A DNA stretch of 16,948 nt from Sulfurovaceae bacterium (lineage in GTDB: Bacteria; Campylobacterota; Campylobacteria; Campylobacterales; Sulfurovaceae): contig JAOZOG010000031.1 in assembly GCA_029933395.1 (NCBI GenBank), positions 1-16,948 on the forward strand, written 5' to 3'. Numbering within the stretch: the stretch's first letter is position 1; every line of letters begins with the position of its first letter. A model generated the notes under the pieces. The model was given only the letters and a program-made list of their open reading frames with translations, was not told the DNA's origin and did no database searches. This document shows positions 1-7,392 of this stretch, in pieces. The translations under genes and the position numbers were made by a program.

Positions 1-2
1 AA

Positions 3-1901
3 GAAGGCGTCGAGCTGATAGCCGGAAATGCCCAGGGATACTGGAGAGATGTCGGCAACCCCGACAGTTACCGAGAAGTCCATGAAGATATCATGAGCAA
101 TCGTGTCAACTTCAAAATGCCCGGAGAGCCAACGAACTATCCCGACGGACAACTCTACAGTGAAGCACCCTATACACTGGCAGAAGGGGTCGAAATCATC
201 GGCAAAGTCGTCCTGGGCAAAAACGTCACCATCGGCGAGCGAACCAAGCTCAAGAATGTCGTGATCGGGGACGATGTCAGTATCGGAGAAGACTGCAAAA
301 TCAGCAACTCCGTTATCTGGGAAAATGTACAGATCGGCAAAGGCTGCAAGATCGATATGGCGGTCATCTGCAACAACAATGTTATCGACAAAAATGTCAA
401 AATGACAGCCGGTATCATTCTGGCCGAAGGATGTGAAATCGGGGAACTGGTTACCATCGAAAAAGATGTCACCATCTGGCCCGACAAGAAGATCGAAGCC
501 GCATCCATCGTCAGCAGCAATGTCATCCTGGGAAGCCGCTACAAAAATTCGATTTTCGAAAACGGAAATGTCGTCGGAAAATCAAATGTGGAGCTCACCT
601 GTGAAATGTCCGCCAAGCTGGCCGAATCTTTCGGTGCACAGATCCCTGCCGGATCGACAGTCGTCGTAGGCAGAGACCATCACAAAAGCTCCCGTATGCT
701 CAAAAGAGCCTTCGTAGGCGGAATGCTGGCTGCCGGTATCAATATCGTCGATCTCAAGAGTATCCCCTCTTCGGTCCTGCGTTTCAACCTCTCCAACCAG
801 GACGATTTGACCGCAGGAGTCTACTTCCGACAGGATCGTGATGATACGACTACGACGGTCATTACCTTCTATAATGATGAAGCACTCCGTATCAACAGCG
901 ATCTTGCCAAAAAGATCGAAAAAGCCTACTTCAAAGAGACTTTCAGGCGTGTCGACTTCAGCCAGATCGGCCACGTCGAAGAGTCACATCGCCTCGAAGA
1001 GTGCATTAGCTACAAAGAGAGCATGGTCAACAGCTATCAGAAGCGCCTCTTCAGTTGTGTCGACTGCCGTATCGCCGTCGATATGATGCATGGACTGGCT
1101 TCTGACATCCTCCCTTCCCTGCTGAAGGATCTGGCGATCGACAACGTGATCTTCAACAACTATCACGATGCACACCGCCTCGCCAATTTCAAATCACTCG
1201 TCAAGCGTTCGACGGATGATATGGAAAATATCGTCAAGGCACTCAAGCTCGATGCGGGCTTTATGCTCTATCCATTTGGGCAGCGCGTCGATATGGTTTG
1301 CGACAATGGCACCGTACTCTCGATGCAGGCTGCACTCCAGGTTGTCCTGAAACTTTTGGATATGGAGGGAGCCAAAGAGGGCAAGAAGCACGTCTTCCTT
1401 CCTACCTGGGCGCCGGATATCATCAAGTACGAGAACCTGGAGATCGATCGCGGCAAATATTCCAACTTCACTGCCAAACAGCTGCAGCAGTATGATCTGA
1501 TCGCAACCGTAGATGGCAACTTCGCCTTTACGGAGTTCTCCGTCTACCGTGACTCAATGTATGCCACGATCAAGATTCTGGAGATGATCATCAAACATGA
1601 TGTCAAACTCTCCGACCTGGTCAAAGAGGTCGAGGAGTTCTACTATCATCAAACCCAAATCGCCTGCACACAGGCGCTCAAAGGTAAAATGATGCGTAAA
1701 TTCCTCGAGGATGCCAAAGGCAAGCGCTCCTCCTCTACCGATGGTGTCAAAATCTGGCTCAATGAGACAGACTGGATCCTGATGATCCCCGATCAGTACA
1801 GCGACCACCTCAATCTCTTCGTTCAGGCCAGAGATGAAGCAAGCGGCAAGGCAATCATCGAGGAGTATGAAGAGAAGATAAACGGCTGGGCAAAAGCATA
1901 A
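3..1901 (+). CDS. Bifunctional sugar nucleotidyltransferase / phosphomannomutase-like protein, 5' end missing
   Basis: The frame is open to the left edge, so the ATG at base 93 is internal. The 30 codons before it include GYWRDVGNPDSY, the typical end of a mannose-1-phosphate guanylyltransferase-type nucleotidyltransferase domain. Counting Met at base 93 as residue 1, residues about 30-160 are left-handed beta-helix hexapeptide repeats (IGKVVLGKNVTIGE and similar), and about 165-600 are an alpha-phosphohexomutase-like region. This order (transferase, hexapeptide, phosphohexomutase) is that of the roughly 830-residue fused sugar-nucleotide enzymes of actinobacteria and cyanobacteria. The mutase part looks degenerate: YFRQDRDD (244-251) stands where the phosphoserine loop (TASHNP-like) is expected, and LYPFGQRVD (392-400) stands where the metal loop DGDxDR is expected. 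It probably makes an NDP-sugar for the operon; which nucleotide and sugar cannot be told. The next gene starts 1 nt after the stop. Confidence 0.88.
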   Translation, partial: EGVELIAGNAQGYWRDVGNPDSYREVHEDIMSNRVNFKMPGEPTNYPDGQLYSEAPYTLAEGVEIIGKVVLGKNVTIGERTKLKNVVIGDDVSIGEDCKISNSVIWENVQIGKGCKIDMAVICNNNVIDKNVKMTAGIILAEGCEIGELVTIEKDVTIWPDKKIEAASIVSSNVILGSRYKNSIFENGNVVGKSNVELTCEMSAKLAESFGAQIPAGSTVVVGRDHHKSSRMLKRAFVGGMLAAGINIVDLKSIPSSVLRFNLSNQDDLTAGVYFRQDRDDTTTTVITFYNDEALRINSDLAKKIEKAYFKETFRRVDFSQIGHVEESHRLEECISYKESMVNSYQKRLFSCVDCRIAVDMMHGLASDILPSLLKDLAIDNVIFNNYHDAHRLANFKSLVKRSTDDMENIVKALKLDAGFMLYPFGQRVDMVCDNGTVLSMQAALQVVLKLLDMEGAKEGKKHVFLPTWAPDIIKYENLEIDRGKYSNFTAKQLQQYDLIATVDGNFAFTEFSVYRDSMYATIKILEMIIKHDVKLSDLVKEVEEFYYHQTQIACTQALKGKMMRKFLEDAKGKRSSSTDGVKIWLNETDWILMIPDQYSDHLNLFVQARDEASGKAIIEEYEEKINGWAKA

Positions 1902-1902
1902 T

Positions 1903-3954
1903 ATGAGTCACGCTCTGAACCTGAGTTTTGTCTGGCATATGCACCAGCCGGATTACCGTGATGCATCCGGCGTGATGCAGATGCCGTGGGTCTTCCTTCA
2001 TGCGATCAAAGACTATTACGATATGCCGTGGATGATGGCGAGACACCCGCAGCTCAAAGCCACCTTCAACATCACACCTCCCCTCATCGAGCAGATACTT
2101 CTCTATACAGAGGGTATCGAAGCAAACGACCGTTTTTTCGGTCTCTGGAGTAAGCACCCTTCCGAACTCAATGAGGCAGATCGTCAATGGATGATCAAGA
2201 TGTGCAAGAGTGCCCCCTATGAAACGATGATCGAACCGATCGAACCCTATCGACAGCTTTATCATCTCGAATATTTCAACGATAACGAGCTTTGCGATAT
2301 GGAGGTCTGGTTCGTCCTGGCATGGTGTGGCGTCTATCTGCGTACACACAATGAAATCATCAGGGAGCTTTTTGAAGTCAGAGGCGGATTCAGCTGTGAA
2401 CAGAAACAGGCCCTGCTCGATACGCTTGGCAGCTTTATGTCGACGATCTTCCCCTACTATACTGCGCTGCAAAAAGAGGGGACGATCTCACTTTCCACGA
2501 CCCCTCTCAACCATCCGATCCTGCCCCTGTTGATCGATATGCACAATGCGGAAATCGCTCATCCCGGCACCAATCTGCCCGAGCACTACCTCTCGCTCGA
2601 AGAGGATGCCAAACTTCAGATCTCCGAAGCACAGAAGCTTTTCAAGAAAACTTTCGGCTTCGATGCGACAGGTTTCTGGCCTGCGGAAGGCGCTGTCGAT
2701 GAGCGATCGGTCGAGCTCTATCGTGAAGCGGGACTGAAGTGGATTGCGACAGATGAAGCGATCCTCTTCAAATCACTCGGATCCGATCAGCGGGATGCAC
2801 TCTATCACCCCTATCGATACAAGGATGTTGCCATTGGGTTCCGTGATCATGGGCTGAGCGATCTGATCGGTTTTACCTATCGTTACTGGGATGCACAGCG
2901 TGCCGCCGACCATTTTGTCACCTCCCTCTTCCCACTTTCCCAAAGTGACGAGGAGCGAACCGTTTTTGTCATCCTCGATGGTGAAAATGCCTGGGAGTTC
3001 TATCCCAACAATGCCTTCGACTTTTTCGATGCGCTTTATGGCAAACTCGCCCAGACAGAGTGGTGCCATACGGTAGGGATGGACCAGGTCGCCCGGATGG
3101 AGGCAAGGGCGCTCCCCCGCCTGGCACCGGGAAGCTGGATACATGGTGAGTTCAACACCTGGGTAGGCCATCCCGAAAAGACCCGCGGCTGGGAACTGAT
3201 CTATATGACCCGACGTGACTATGAGCACCACAAGGCCAGCCTCGAAGAGAGTGTCAAACAGAGGATACAGCAGCACTTTCTGGCTGCCGAATGCTCCGAC
3301 TGGTTCTGGTGGTACGGAGATGACCATGTGACCGATTTTGGCGCGGAGTTCGATGAGCTCTTCCGTTCCCACTTGATCGAAATCTATCTGCTGATGAAGA
3401 TATCGCCCCCCAGTGATCTCTATACACCGATTATTTCCGACCGAAGCGGTGAAAACTTCTTGCTTCAACCGAAGGCTCCTATCACTCCTACGATCAACGG
3501 TTGTCAAAATACTTTCTTTGAGTGGGTGGGAAGCGGTATCGTCGATGAGACCAAACTCTTCTCGACAATGGACAGGGTACGGGGACCGGTCGAAACGATA
3601 CGATACGGCCATGACCACAAAAAGGTCTACTGCGCCTTCGAGGGGGATATGACGGCGCTGCACCAGTGCGACAAACTTCACGTCATCGTCGAACCTTTCT
3701 CGACACGGTTTGAAGTGCCGCTGGCGCCGCTTTGCAACACAAAGCATTCTTTGGTAGAGTCCCATAAGATCAAAATGGAGATCGCCTGCGACACATGGCT
3801 GGAGATCAGTATCGATTTCAGTGCTGTCAAAGCGGGAGAGGTACAGTTGCGGTTCGAAATAGAGCGTGACGGTATCATCATCCAGACCCTTCCGGGCTAT
3901 GGAGAACTCGAGATCAACCTGGAAACGAACTACGCCGAAAGCTGGTTTGTCTAA
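1903..3954 (+). CDS. Glycoside hydrolase family 57 (alpha-amylase / amylopullulanase-like)
   Basis: 683 residues with all five GH57 conserved regions in order: HMHQPDY (12-18); TTPLNHPILPLL (199-210); GFWPAEGAVDE (257-267), where Glu262 is the expected catalytic nucleophile; ILDGENAWE (357-365), where Asp359 is the expected general acid; and WIHGEFNTW (412-420). The WPAE and DGENAWE forms resemble the amylopullulanase-like branch more than the GH57 branching enzymes. From about residue 535 the sequence (FFEWVGSGIVD..., then repeated beta-strand-like stretches) resembles the beta-sandwich C-terminal domain found behind such catalytic domains. There is no signal peptide, so it should act in the cytoplasm on glycogen or maltodextrin by hydrolysis or transfer. 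The start is 1 nt after the upstream stop, implying translational coupling. Exact specificity (alpha-1,4, alpha-1,6 or transferase) cannot be read from sequence. Confidence 0.9.
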   Translation: MSHALNLSFVWHMHQPDYRDASGVMQMPWVFLHAIKDYYDMPWMMARHPQLKATFNITPPLIEQILLYTEGIEANDRFFGLWSKHPSELNEADRQWMIKMCKSAPYETMIEPIEPYRQLYHLEYFNDNELCDMEVWFVLAWCGVYLRTHNEIIRELFEVRGGFSCEQKQALLDTLGSFMSTIFPYYTALQKEGTISLSTTPLNHPILPLLIDMHNAEIAHPGTNLPEHYLSLEEDAKLQISEAQKLFKKTFGFDATGFWPAEGAVDERSVELYREAGLKWIATDEAILFKSLGSDQRDALYHPYRYKDVAIGFRDHGLSDLIGFTYRYWDAQRAADHFVTSLFPLSQSDEERTVFVILDGENAWEFYPNNAFDFFDALYGKLAQTEWCHTVGMDQVARMEARALPRLAPGSWIHGEFNTWVGHPEKTRGWELIYMTRRDYEHHKASLEESVKQRIQQHFLAAECSDWFWWYGDDHVTDFGAEFDELFRSHLIEIYLLMKISPPSDLYTPIISDRSGENFLLQPKAPITPTINGCQNTFFEWVGSGIVDETKLFSTMDRVRGPVETIRYGHDHKKVYCAFEGDMTALHQCDKLHVIVEPFSTRFEVPLAPLCNTKHSLVESHKIKMEIACDTWLEISIDFSAVKAGEVQLRFEIERDGIIIQTLPGYGELEINLETNYAESWFV

Positions 3955-3975
3955 TGTCCAAAAGAGGAAAATATT

Positions 3976-4995
3976 ATGTCTGACATCCGAAGAGACAGAC
4001 TGCATGACCACTATGTCCTGATCGCTCCAGAGCGTATGCGCCGGCCAGATACACTGGCTACGACACATACAGAAGAATCCGCAGATAACTGCCCCTTCTG
4101 TGAGGGACACGAATCTATGACACCGCCGGAGATCTATGCCAGCAGGGATAACGAACCCAATATGCCGCACTGGAGTGTACGTGTCATCCCCAACCTCTAC
4201 AAGGCGGTCCAGATCGAGCTGGATGATACGTCACGTATGGACGGGATGTTCGAGTCCCGACCCGGCGTCGGCGCCCATGAGATCATCATCGATACACCGT
4301 GTCACGACTGCCGCTTCTCCAACCTGGAAGTCGTCCAGATCGCCGATTGGCTAACAGCGATATCCAAACGTATCTCCGACCTGAGAAAAGACAAGCGGCT
4401 GATCTATGCCTCTGTTTTCAAAAATCATGGAGAGTATGCCGGCGCGACCCAGTCCCATCCCCATACCCAGATCATCGCCCTCCCCGTTATGCCACATGAT
4501 GCCCTGAAGCTCCTGGATAAGGGCCTGCAATACTATCGCAGGCATGGAAGAGGCAAAGTCGAAGACCTCCTGATCAATGAGCAGGAGGCCAAAGTCAGGA
4601 TCGTCGCCAGAAGAGGCGATTTTACCGCTTTCTGCCCTTTTGCTTCCAGCTACCCCTTCGAAGTGATTATCGCACCCCAGAGAGATTTGAGCAGCCTCGA
4701 TGATCTCAACCGTGACGATATCGCACATCTGGCACGTCTCCTCAAAGAGGTCTTCCGTCGCCTCGAGTCGGAGCTGGGCAATTTCAACTACAATCTGGCC
4801 TTCAGAATGGCACCGCTTAACAGCAATTTTGAAAACGAGCCCTACTTTCCCCACCTCAAAAAGTACTACCGCATGACGATACGCATTATGCCCCGTATCT
4901 ACCGACTGGGTGGCTTCGAACTCTCCACCGGTATGCTGATCAACCCGGTCACACCCGAAGAGGCAGCGAAACTCCTCCGCGAGACAAAGATCTAA
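3976..4995 (+). CDS. galT: GalT-like nucleotidyltransferase (galactose-1-phosphate uridylyltransferase family; possibly ADP-glucose phosphorylase)
   Basis: 339 residues of the GalT branch of the HIT superfamily. CPFC (Cys39, Cys42) and His110 match the structural zinc ligands, and SHPHTQ (160-165) is the active-site HPH motif: His163 would carry the nucleotidyl intermediate and His161 would be the fourth zinc ligand. NHGEYAGAT precedes it as in the family. GalT proper swaps UMP between UDP-glucose and galactose-1-phosphate. A plant GalT-like protein is known to act as an ADP-glucose phosphorylase, and the glycogen context here (next gene a glycogen synthase; no galK or galE in view) makes that role plausible. 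The symbol therefore denotes family only. AGAGGA at 3963-3968 lies 7 nt before the ATG. The stop abuts the ATG of the next gene. Confidence 0.88.
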   Translation: MSDIRRDRLHDHYVLIAPERMRRPDTLATTHTEESADNCPFCEGHESMTPPEIYASRDNEPNMPHWSVRVIPNLYKAVQIELDDTSRMDGMFESRPGVGAHEIIIDTPCHDCRFSNLEVVQIADWLTAISKRISDLRKDKRLIYASVFKNHGEYAGATQSHPHTQIIALPVMPHDALKLLDKGLQYYRRHGRGKVEDLLINEQEAKVRIVARRGDFTAFCPFASSYPFEVIIAPQRDLSSLDDLNRDDIAHLARLLKEVFRRLESELGNFNYNLAFRMAPLNSNFENEPYFPHLKKYYRMTIRIMPRIYRLGGFELSTGMLINPVTPEEAAKLLRETKI

Positions 4996-6417
4996 ATGAA
5001 ACTGCTCTTTGCGGCGGCAGAGATCTACCCCTATGCCAAAACGGGTGGTCTCGCCGATGTGGCACAGGCGCTCCCCAAAGCCCTTTCTCATACGATCGAA
5101 GTCCGCTCAGTGATGCCGCTCTATCGCTTCATCGACCGCAAGAAGTTCAAAATCACCCCACACGGAAACTCTTTTTCTGTCACCCTGGCAAAGAGACGCT
5201 ACCGGATCTCTCTCCATCGGGGGTTCAACCAGGGTGTCGAAACACTCTTCATCTACGAACGTACACTCTGCAATAGGCCCACACCCTATGGGGATAAAAA
5301 CGGAGACTATCCCGACAATAATCTCCGTTTCGGGATTTTCTCGAAGGCACTGGTAAAGATCGCCCAGATGTATGGCGTCGATATCCTGCATCTTAACGAT
5401 TGGCATACCGCTTTGGCCGCACTCTGGACACGTGAATCACTCCCCTACTTTCGTACCGTCTTCACGATACACAATCTTGCCTTTCAGGGTCTGTTTCCGC
5501 GGGAGACAGTGGCGAGACTGGGGCTTTCCAGTGCCCATTTCACCCCGGAAGGTATCGAGTACTGGGGGCAGGTCAACTGTATGAAGGCCGGTATCGCCTA
5601 CAGCGATCTCGTCACGACAGTCAGTCCACACTATGCCGAAGAGATACTCCATCCCCAATTTGGCTGCGGACTCGACGGCTTTCTCCGTCTCCACAAACAC
5701 AAACTTCTTGGCATCCTCAACGGCATCGACACCGCCCTCTTCGATCCGCAGCACGACCCTGCTCTGCCCCATCACTACAGTGCAGACTCGCTGCAGGGAA
5801 AGAAGCAGAACAAAGAGACCCTCTGCCGCGAACTTGGTTTTACCCAGACAGATGCTCCCCTCTTCATTTTCATTGGACGCTTCACGCAGCAAAAAGGACT
5901 CGACCTTATCATCGAAACGCTCCCCGCGCTGCTGAATACCAAACTCAATCTCGCTGTCATCGGAGAAGGTGATCCGGATATGGGCTCCAAACTGAAAGAG
6001 GTGGCTGGCAAAAGCGATAATCTCTGGCTCTTTCAAGGCTACGACGAAACCCTCTCGCACAAACTCTACGCTGCCGCCGACTTCCTCCTGATGCCCTCCT
6101 CTTTCGAGCCCTGCGGCCTCAACCAGCTCATTGCCCTGCGTTATGGTACAATCCCTGTCGTCCATCGTGTCGGCGGCATCCACGATACCGTAGCCGACTA
6201 TGAAGATGATTTCTCTCCTGATATCTGCGGCAGAGGAGTTGCGATCAGAGAGTACGATACCCGGGGATTGATCGAAGCGGTCCATCGCGCCATACAACTC
6301 TACAACACCGCCGAAACTTTCGCTGAACTCTCAGGGGAGAATATGCAGTGCGATGTCTCTTTCGAGAAGAGTGCGAAACGATATCTCGAATGCTACGACG
6401 AGATACTCAATCGATAA
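4996..6417 (+). CDS. glgA: Glycogen synthase, GT5 family (first copy)
   Basis: 473 residues, the usual length for bacterial GlgA. It transfers glucose from ADP-glucose to the non-reducing end of an alpha-1,4-glucan, retaining configuration, in the cytoplasm. The N-terminal Rossmann domain has KTGGLAD (15-21) for the nucleotide sugar. TIHNLAFQG carries His159, GRFTQQKG has Arg295 and Lys300, and FEPCGLNQ has Glu371; these correspond to the known active-site His, Arg, Lys and Glu of the E. coli enzyme. The ATG directly follows the galT-like stop with no gap, and no separate Shine-Dalgarno is obvious, so it is probably translated by coupling. It is the last gene of the first operon. It differs clearly from the second GlgA of the window, for example lacking the LGH segment after ALPKAL, so it is not a recent duplicate. 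Confidence 0.95.
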   Translation: MKLLFAAAEIYPYAKTGGLADVAQALPKALSHTIEVRSVMPLYRFIDRKKFKITPHGNSFSVTLAKRRYRISLHRGFNQGVETLFIYERTLCNRPTPYGDKNGDYPDNNLRFGIFSKALVKIAQMYGVDILHLNDWHTALAALWTRESLPYFRTVFTIHNLAFQGLFPRETVARLGLSSAHFTPEGIEYWGQVNCMKAGIAYSDLVTTVSPHYAEEILHPQFGCGLDGFLRLHKHKLLGILNGIDTALFDPQHDPALPHHYSADSLQGKKQNKETLCRELGFTQTDAPLFIFIGRFTQQKGLDLIIETLPALLNTKLNLAVIGEGDPDMGSKLKEVAGKSDNLWLFQGYDETLSHKLYAAADFLLMPSSFEPCGLNQLIALRYGTIPVVHRVGGIHDTVADYEDDFSPDICGRGVAIREYDTRGLIEAVHRAIQLYNTAETFAELSGENMQCDVSFEKSAKRYLECYDEILNR

Positions 6418-6420
6418 TCC

Positions 6421-6453
6421 GGTAACGCTCAGGTAACACTTTTTTCTTATACT
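6421..6453 (+). promoter_or_regulatory. Candidate activator-dependent promoter with tandem GGTAAC repeats
   Basis: GGTAAC occurs at 6421-6426 and again at 6432-6437, a period of 11 bp. This is the phasing of tandem sites bound by OmpR/PhoB-type response regulators. A TATACT -10-like box follows at 6448-6453. The -35 position (about 6425-6430) falls inside the repeats and has no sigma-70 -35 match, as expected for an activated promoter. Transcription would begin near 6460. The regulator is unknown. Confidence 0.35.
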
Positions 6454-6503
6454 TTTGTCGGTACTCCAACAGGCAATGACCTGAAAATCATCGCCGGAAC
6501 ACC

Positions 6504-6530
6504 GGAGGAGTAGCCATGTTCACTTTCTAA
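6504..6530 (+). other. Strong Shine-Dalgarno followed by a 4-codon minigene (MFTF)
   Basis: GGAGGAG at 6504-6510 sits 5 nt before ATG at 6516. The frame reads Met-Phe-Thr-Phe and stops at TAA 6528-6530. The Shine-Dalgarno is among the strongest in the window yet serves almost no coding sequence. It could be a leader peptide, a translation-coupling site for the ATG at 6534, or the surviving start of a lost gene. Confidence 0.35.
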
Positions 6531-6533
6531 TTA

Positions 6534-6620
6534 ATGACAGGAAACGCATCGTGGTACTTGTCAACCCTTACTCTCATACCAACTACCCGCCATAGACTTT
6601 ACGATGCGTTTCCCTGTCAT
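6534..6620. repeat. 19/20-bp inverted repeat with 48-nt spacer
   Basis: ATGACAGGAAACGCATCGT at 6534-6552 is the reverse complement of ACGATGCGTTTCCCTGTCAT at 6601-6620 except for one extra C in the right arm. The spacer is 6553-6600. Transcribed, it would form a long near-perfect stem. No target duplication flanks the arms (TTCTAATTA on the left, GAGAGAGAAG on the right). There is no integron attC core (no AAC/GTT ends). Confidence 0.7.
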
Positions 6621-6680
6621 GAGAGAGAAGGTTGCAGTAGAGGAAACACCTTTTTTGGATCTCCAACAAAGGAGTGGTAA
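6534..6680 (+). CDS. Doubtful 48-codon ORF inside the inverted repeat region
   Basis: An ATG 3 nt after the MFTF stop opens a 48-codon frame ending at TAA 6678-6680. It has no Shine-Dalgarno of its own, so it could be translated only by re-initiation. No domain, signal peptide or membrane segment is visible and I do not recognise the product. Its DNA is also a long inverted repeat and a possible terminator, which argues for an RNA or DNA role instead. Listed because no other gene covers this stretch. Confidence 0.15.
   Translation: MTGNASWYLSTLTLIPTTRHRLYDAFPCHEREGCSRGNTFFGSPTKEW
6626..6656 (+). terminator. Weak intrinsic terminator candidate
   Basis: AGAAGGT (6626-6632) can pair with ACCTTTT (6648-6654) around a 15-nt loop, inside a run of six T (6651-6656). 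The stem is short, includes a G-T pair and borrows its T bases from the tract, so the call is weak. It would end a transcript of about 200 nt begun at the 6421-6453 promoter, or the first glycogen operon. Confidence 0.35.
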
Positions 6681-6691
6681 TAATATTTACA

Positions 6692-6750
6692 TTGACTTCA
6701 TGATAATCAAATAAAATAATACTATAATTAATTAATATATTATTATAAGG
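6692..6750 (+). promoter_or_regulatory. Promoter and ribosome-binding site of the DUF2231 gene
   Basis: The 75 nt before the ATG are strongly AT-rich. TTGACT (6692-6697) and AATAAT (6715-6720) lie 17 nt apart, a reasonable sigma-70 pair. A perfect TATAAT is at 6723-6728, giving an alternative -10 without a -35. AAGG at 6747-6750 is a weak Shine-Dalgarno 7 nt before the start. Confidence 0.5.
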
Positions 6751-6757
6751 AATAAAA

Positions 6758-7258
6758 ATGAATGTTCTTCATCCCCCATTTGTTCATTTCGTCATCGCAC
6801 TTCCCGTGGCAGCACTCTTCTCTCAGCTGACCTATCTGGCAACCCATGAAAAAATCTATGCAAAAGCGGCAACCCGTATTTTGGCGTTTTCATTGTTGGT
6901 ATCACTTTTTGCCGTCTTCAGCGGTTTTGCCGATGCAGAAAAAATTCTCAGTGACCAGAGCATTCTTCAAAATGGATTGAATGTCCTGAATGCACATAAA
7001 ATCTTTGGCATCATCATCGTAGGAATACTCTTTGTGACGACTCTAATTACCTGGTTTTCCGCATCCAAAGAGTCGCAACCGCTCAAAAGGCTCTCTCTTA
7101 TTTTTATCATATTGACCATTGTCGCGACACTCTATCAGGGCAATAACGGCGGTTCTCTCGTCTACCAATACTCAGGCGGAATAAGTGACGCTATCATTTC
7201 CCAAAGAGCGGACGCGATCAAAAGCGAAGATAAATCAACCGAAGCCTTGAAAAAGTGA
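6758..7258 (+). CDS. DUF2231-type four-helix membrane protein
   Basis: 166 residues. The opening LHPPFVHFVIALPV matches the start of DUF2231 membrane proteins (a His-Pro-x-x-x-His motif in the first helix). Four hydrophobic segments are visible at about 10-28, 41-59, 81-100 and 111-127, and YQGNNGGSLVYQYSGG (126-141) is the family's glycine-rich end of the last helix. The charged tail (RADAIKSEDKSTEALKK) is probably cytoplasmic. The function of the family is not established; some members sit beside haem or redox proteins, and the paired histidines could bind a metal or haem, but nothing here proves that. It stands alone with its own promoter, unrelated in sequence to the glycogen genes either side. 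Confidence 0.75.
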   Translation: MNVLHPPFVHFVIALPVAALFSQLTYLATHEKIYAKAATRILAFSLLVSLFAVFSGFADAEKILSDQSILQNGLNVLNAHKIFGIIIVGILFVTTLITWFSASKESQPLKRLSLIFIILTIVATLYQGNNGGSLVYQYSGGISDAIISQRADAIKSEDKSTEALKK

Positions 7259-7361
7259 TCGGAACCGGAGGCTTCAGTCCCGAAGCGAAGTAGTTGCCAT
7301 ATTTTCCATCAGATACGGGATTTGGGAAACACTCCCCTCTTCCATTCTCAAACACAAATGC

Positions 7362-7386
7362 TATAATTCCAAAAAAATCAAGGAGA
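7362..7386 (+). promoter_or_regulatory. -10 box and Shine-Dalgarno of the HicA-like gene
   Basis: A perfect TATAAT is at 7362-7367 with no clear -35. AGGAGA at 7381-7386 lies 6 nt before ATG 7393. The gap from the DUF2231 stop also holds a GCTTC/GAAGC hairpin near 7270 with no T-run, so termination of the upstream gene is uncertain. Confidence 0.5.
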
Positions 7387-7392
7387 TAGACT

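Larger units (their letters stand above)
6418..6757. other. 340-nt intergenic region with regulatory-looking structure
   Basis: No gene recognised on either strand. Left to right it contains 11-bp-phased direct repeats and a -10 box, a GGAGGAG Shine-Dalgarno with a 4-codon minigene, a 19-bp inverted repeat with a 48-nt spacer, a weak terminator, and then an AT-rich stretch (from about 6680) with the promoter of the next gene. No tRNA or recognised riboswitch family was seen. The first glgA has no convincing terminator of its own before this region. Confidence 0.6.

Noticed and set aside
93..1901. Gene start at ATG 93
   Set aside because: The frame is open upstream to the window edge and encodes GYWRDVGNPDSY, part of a nucleotidyltransferase domain, so the Met is internal.
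2773..4170. 465-codon minus-strand ORF across the GH57 and galT-like genes
   Set aside because: Antisense shadow of two strongly motif-bearing genes; no domain recognised and no ribosome-binding context considered convincing.
6534..6620. Integron attC site
   Set aside because: No AAC/GTT core at the ends and no cassette gene or integrase in view.
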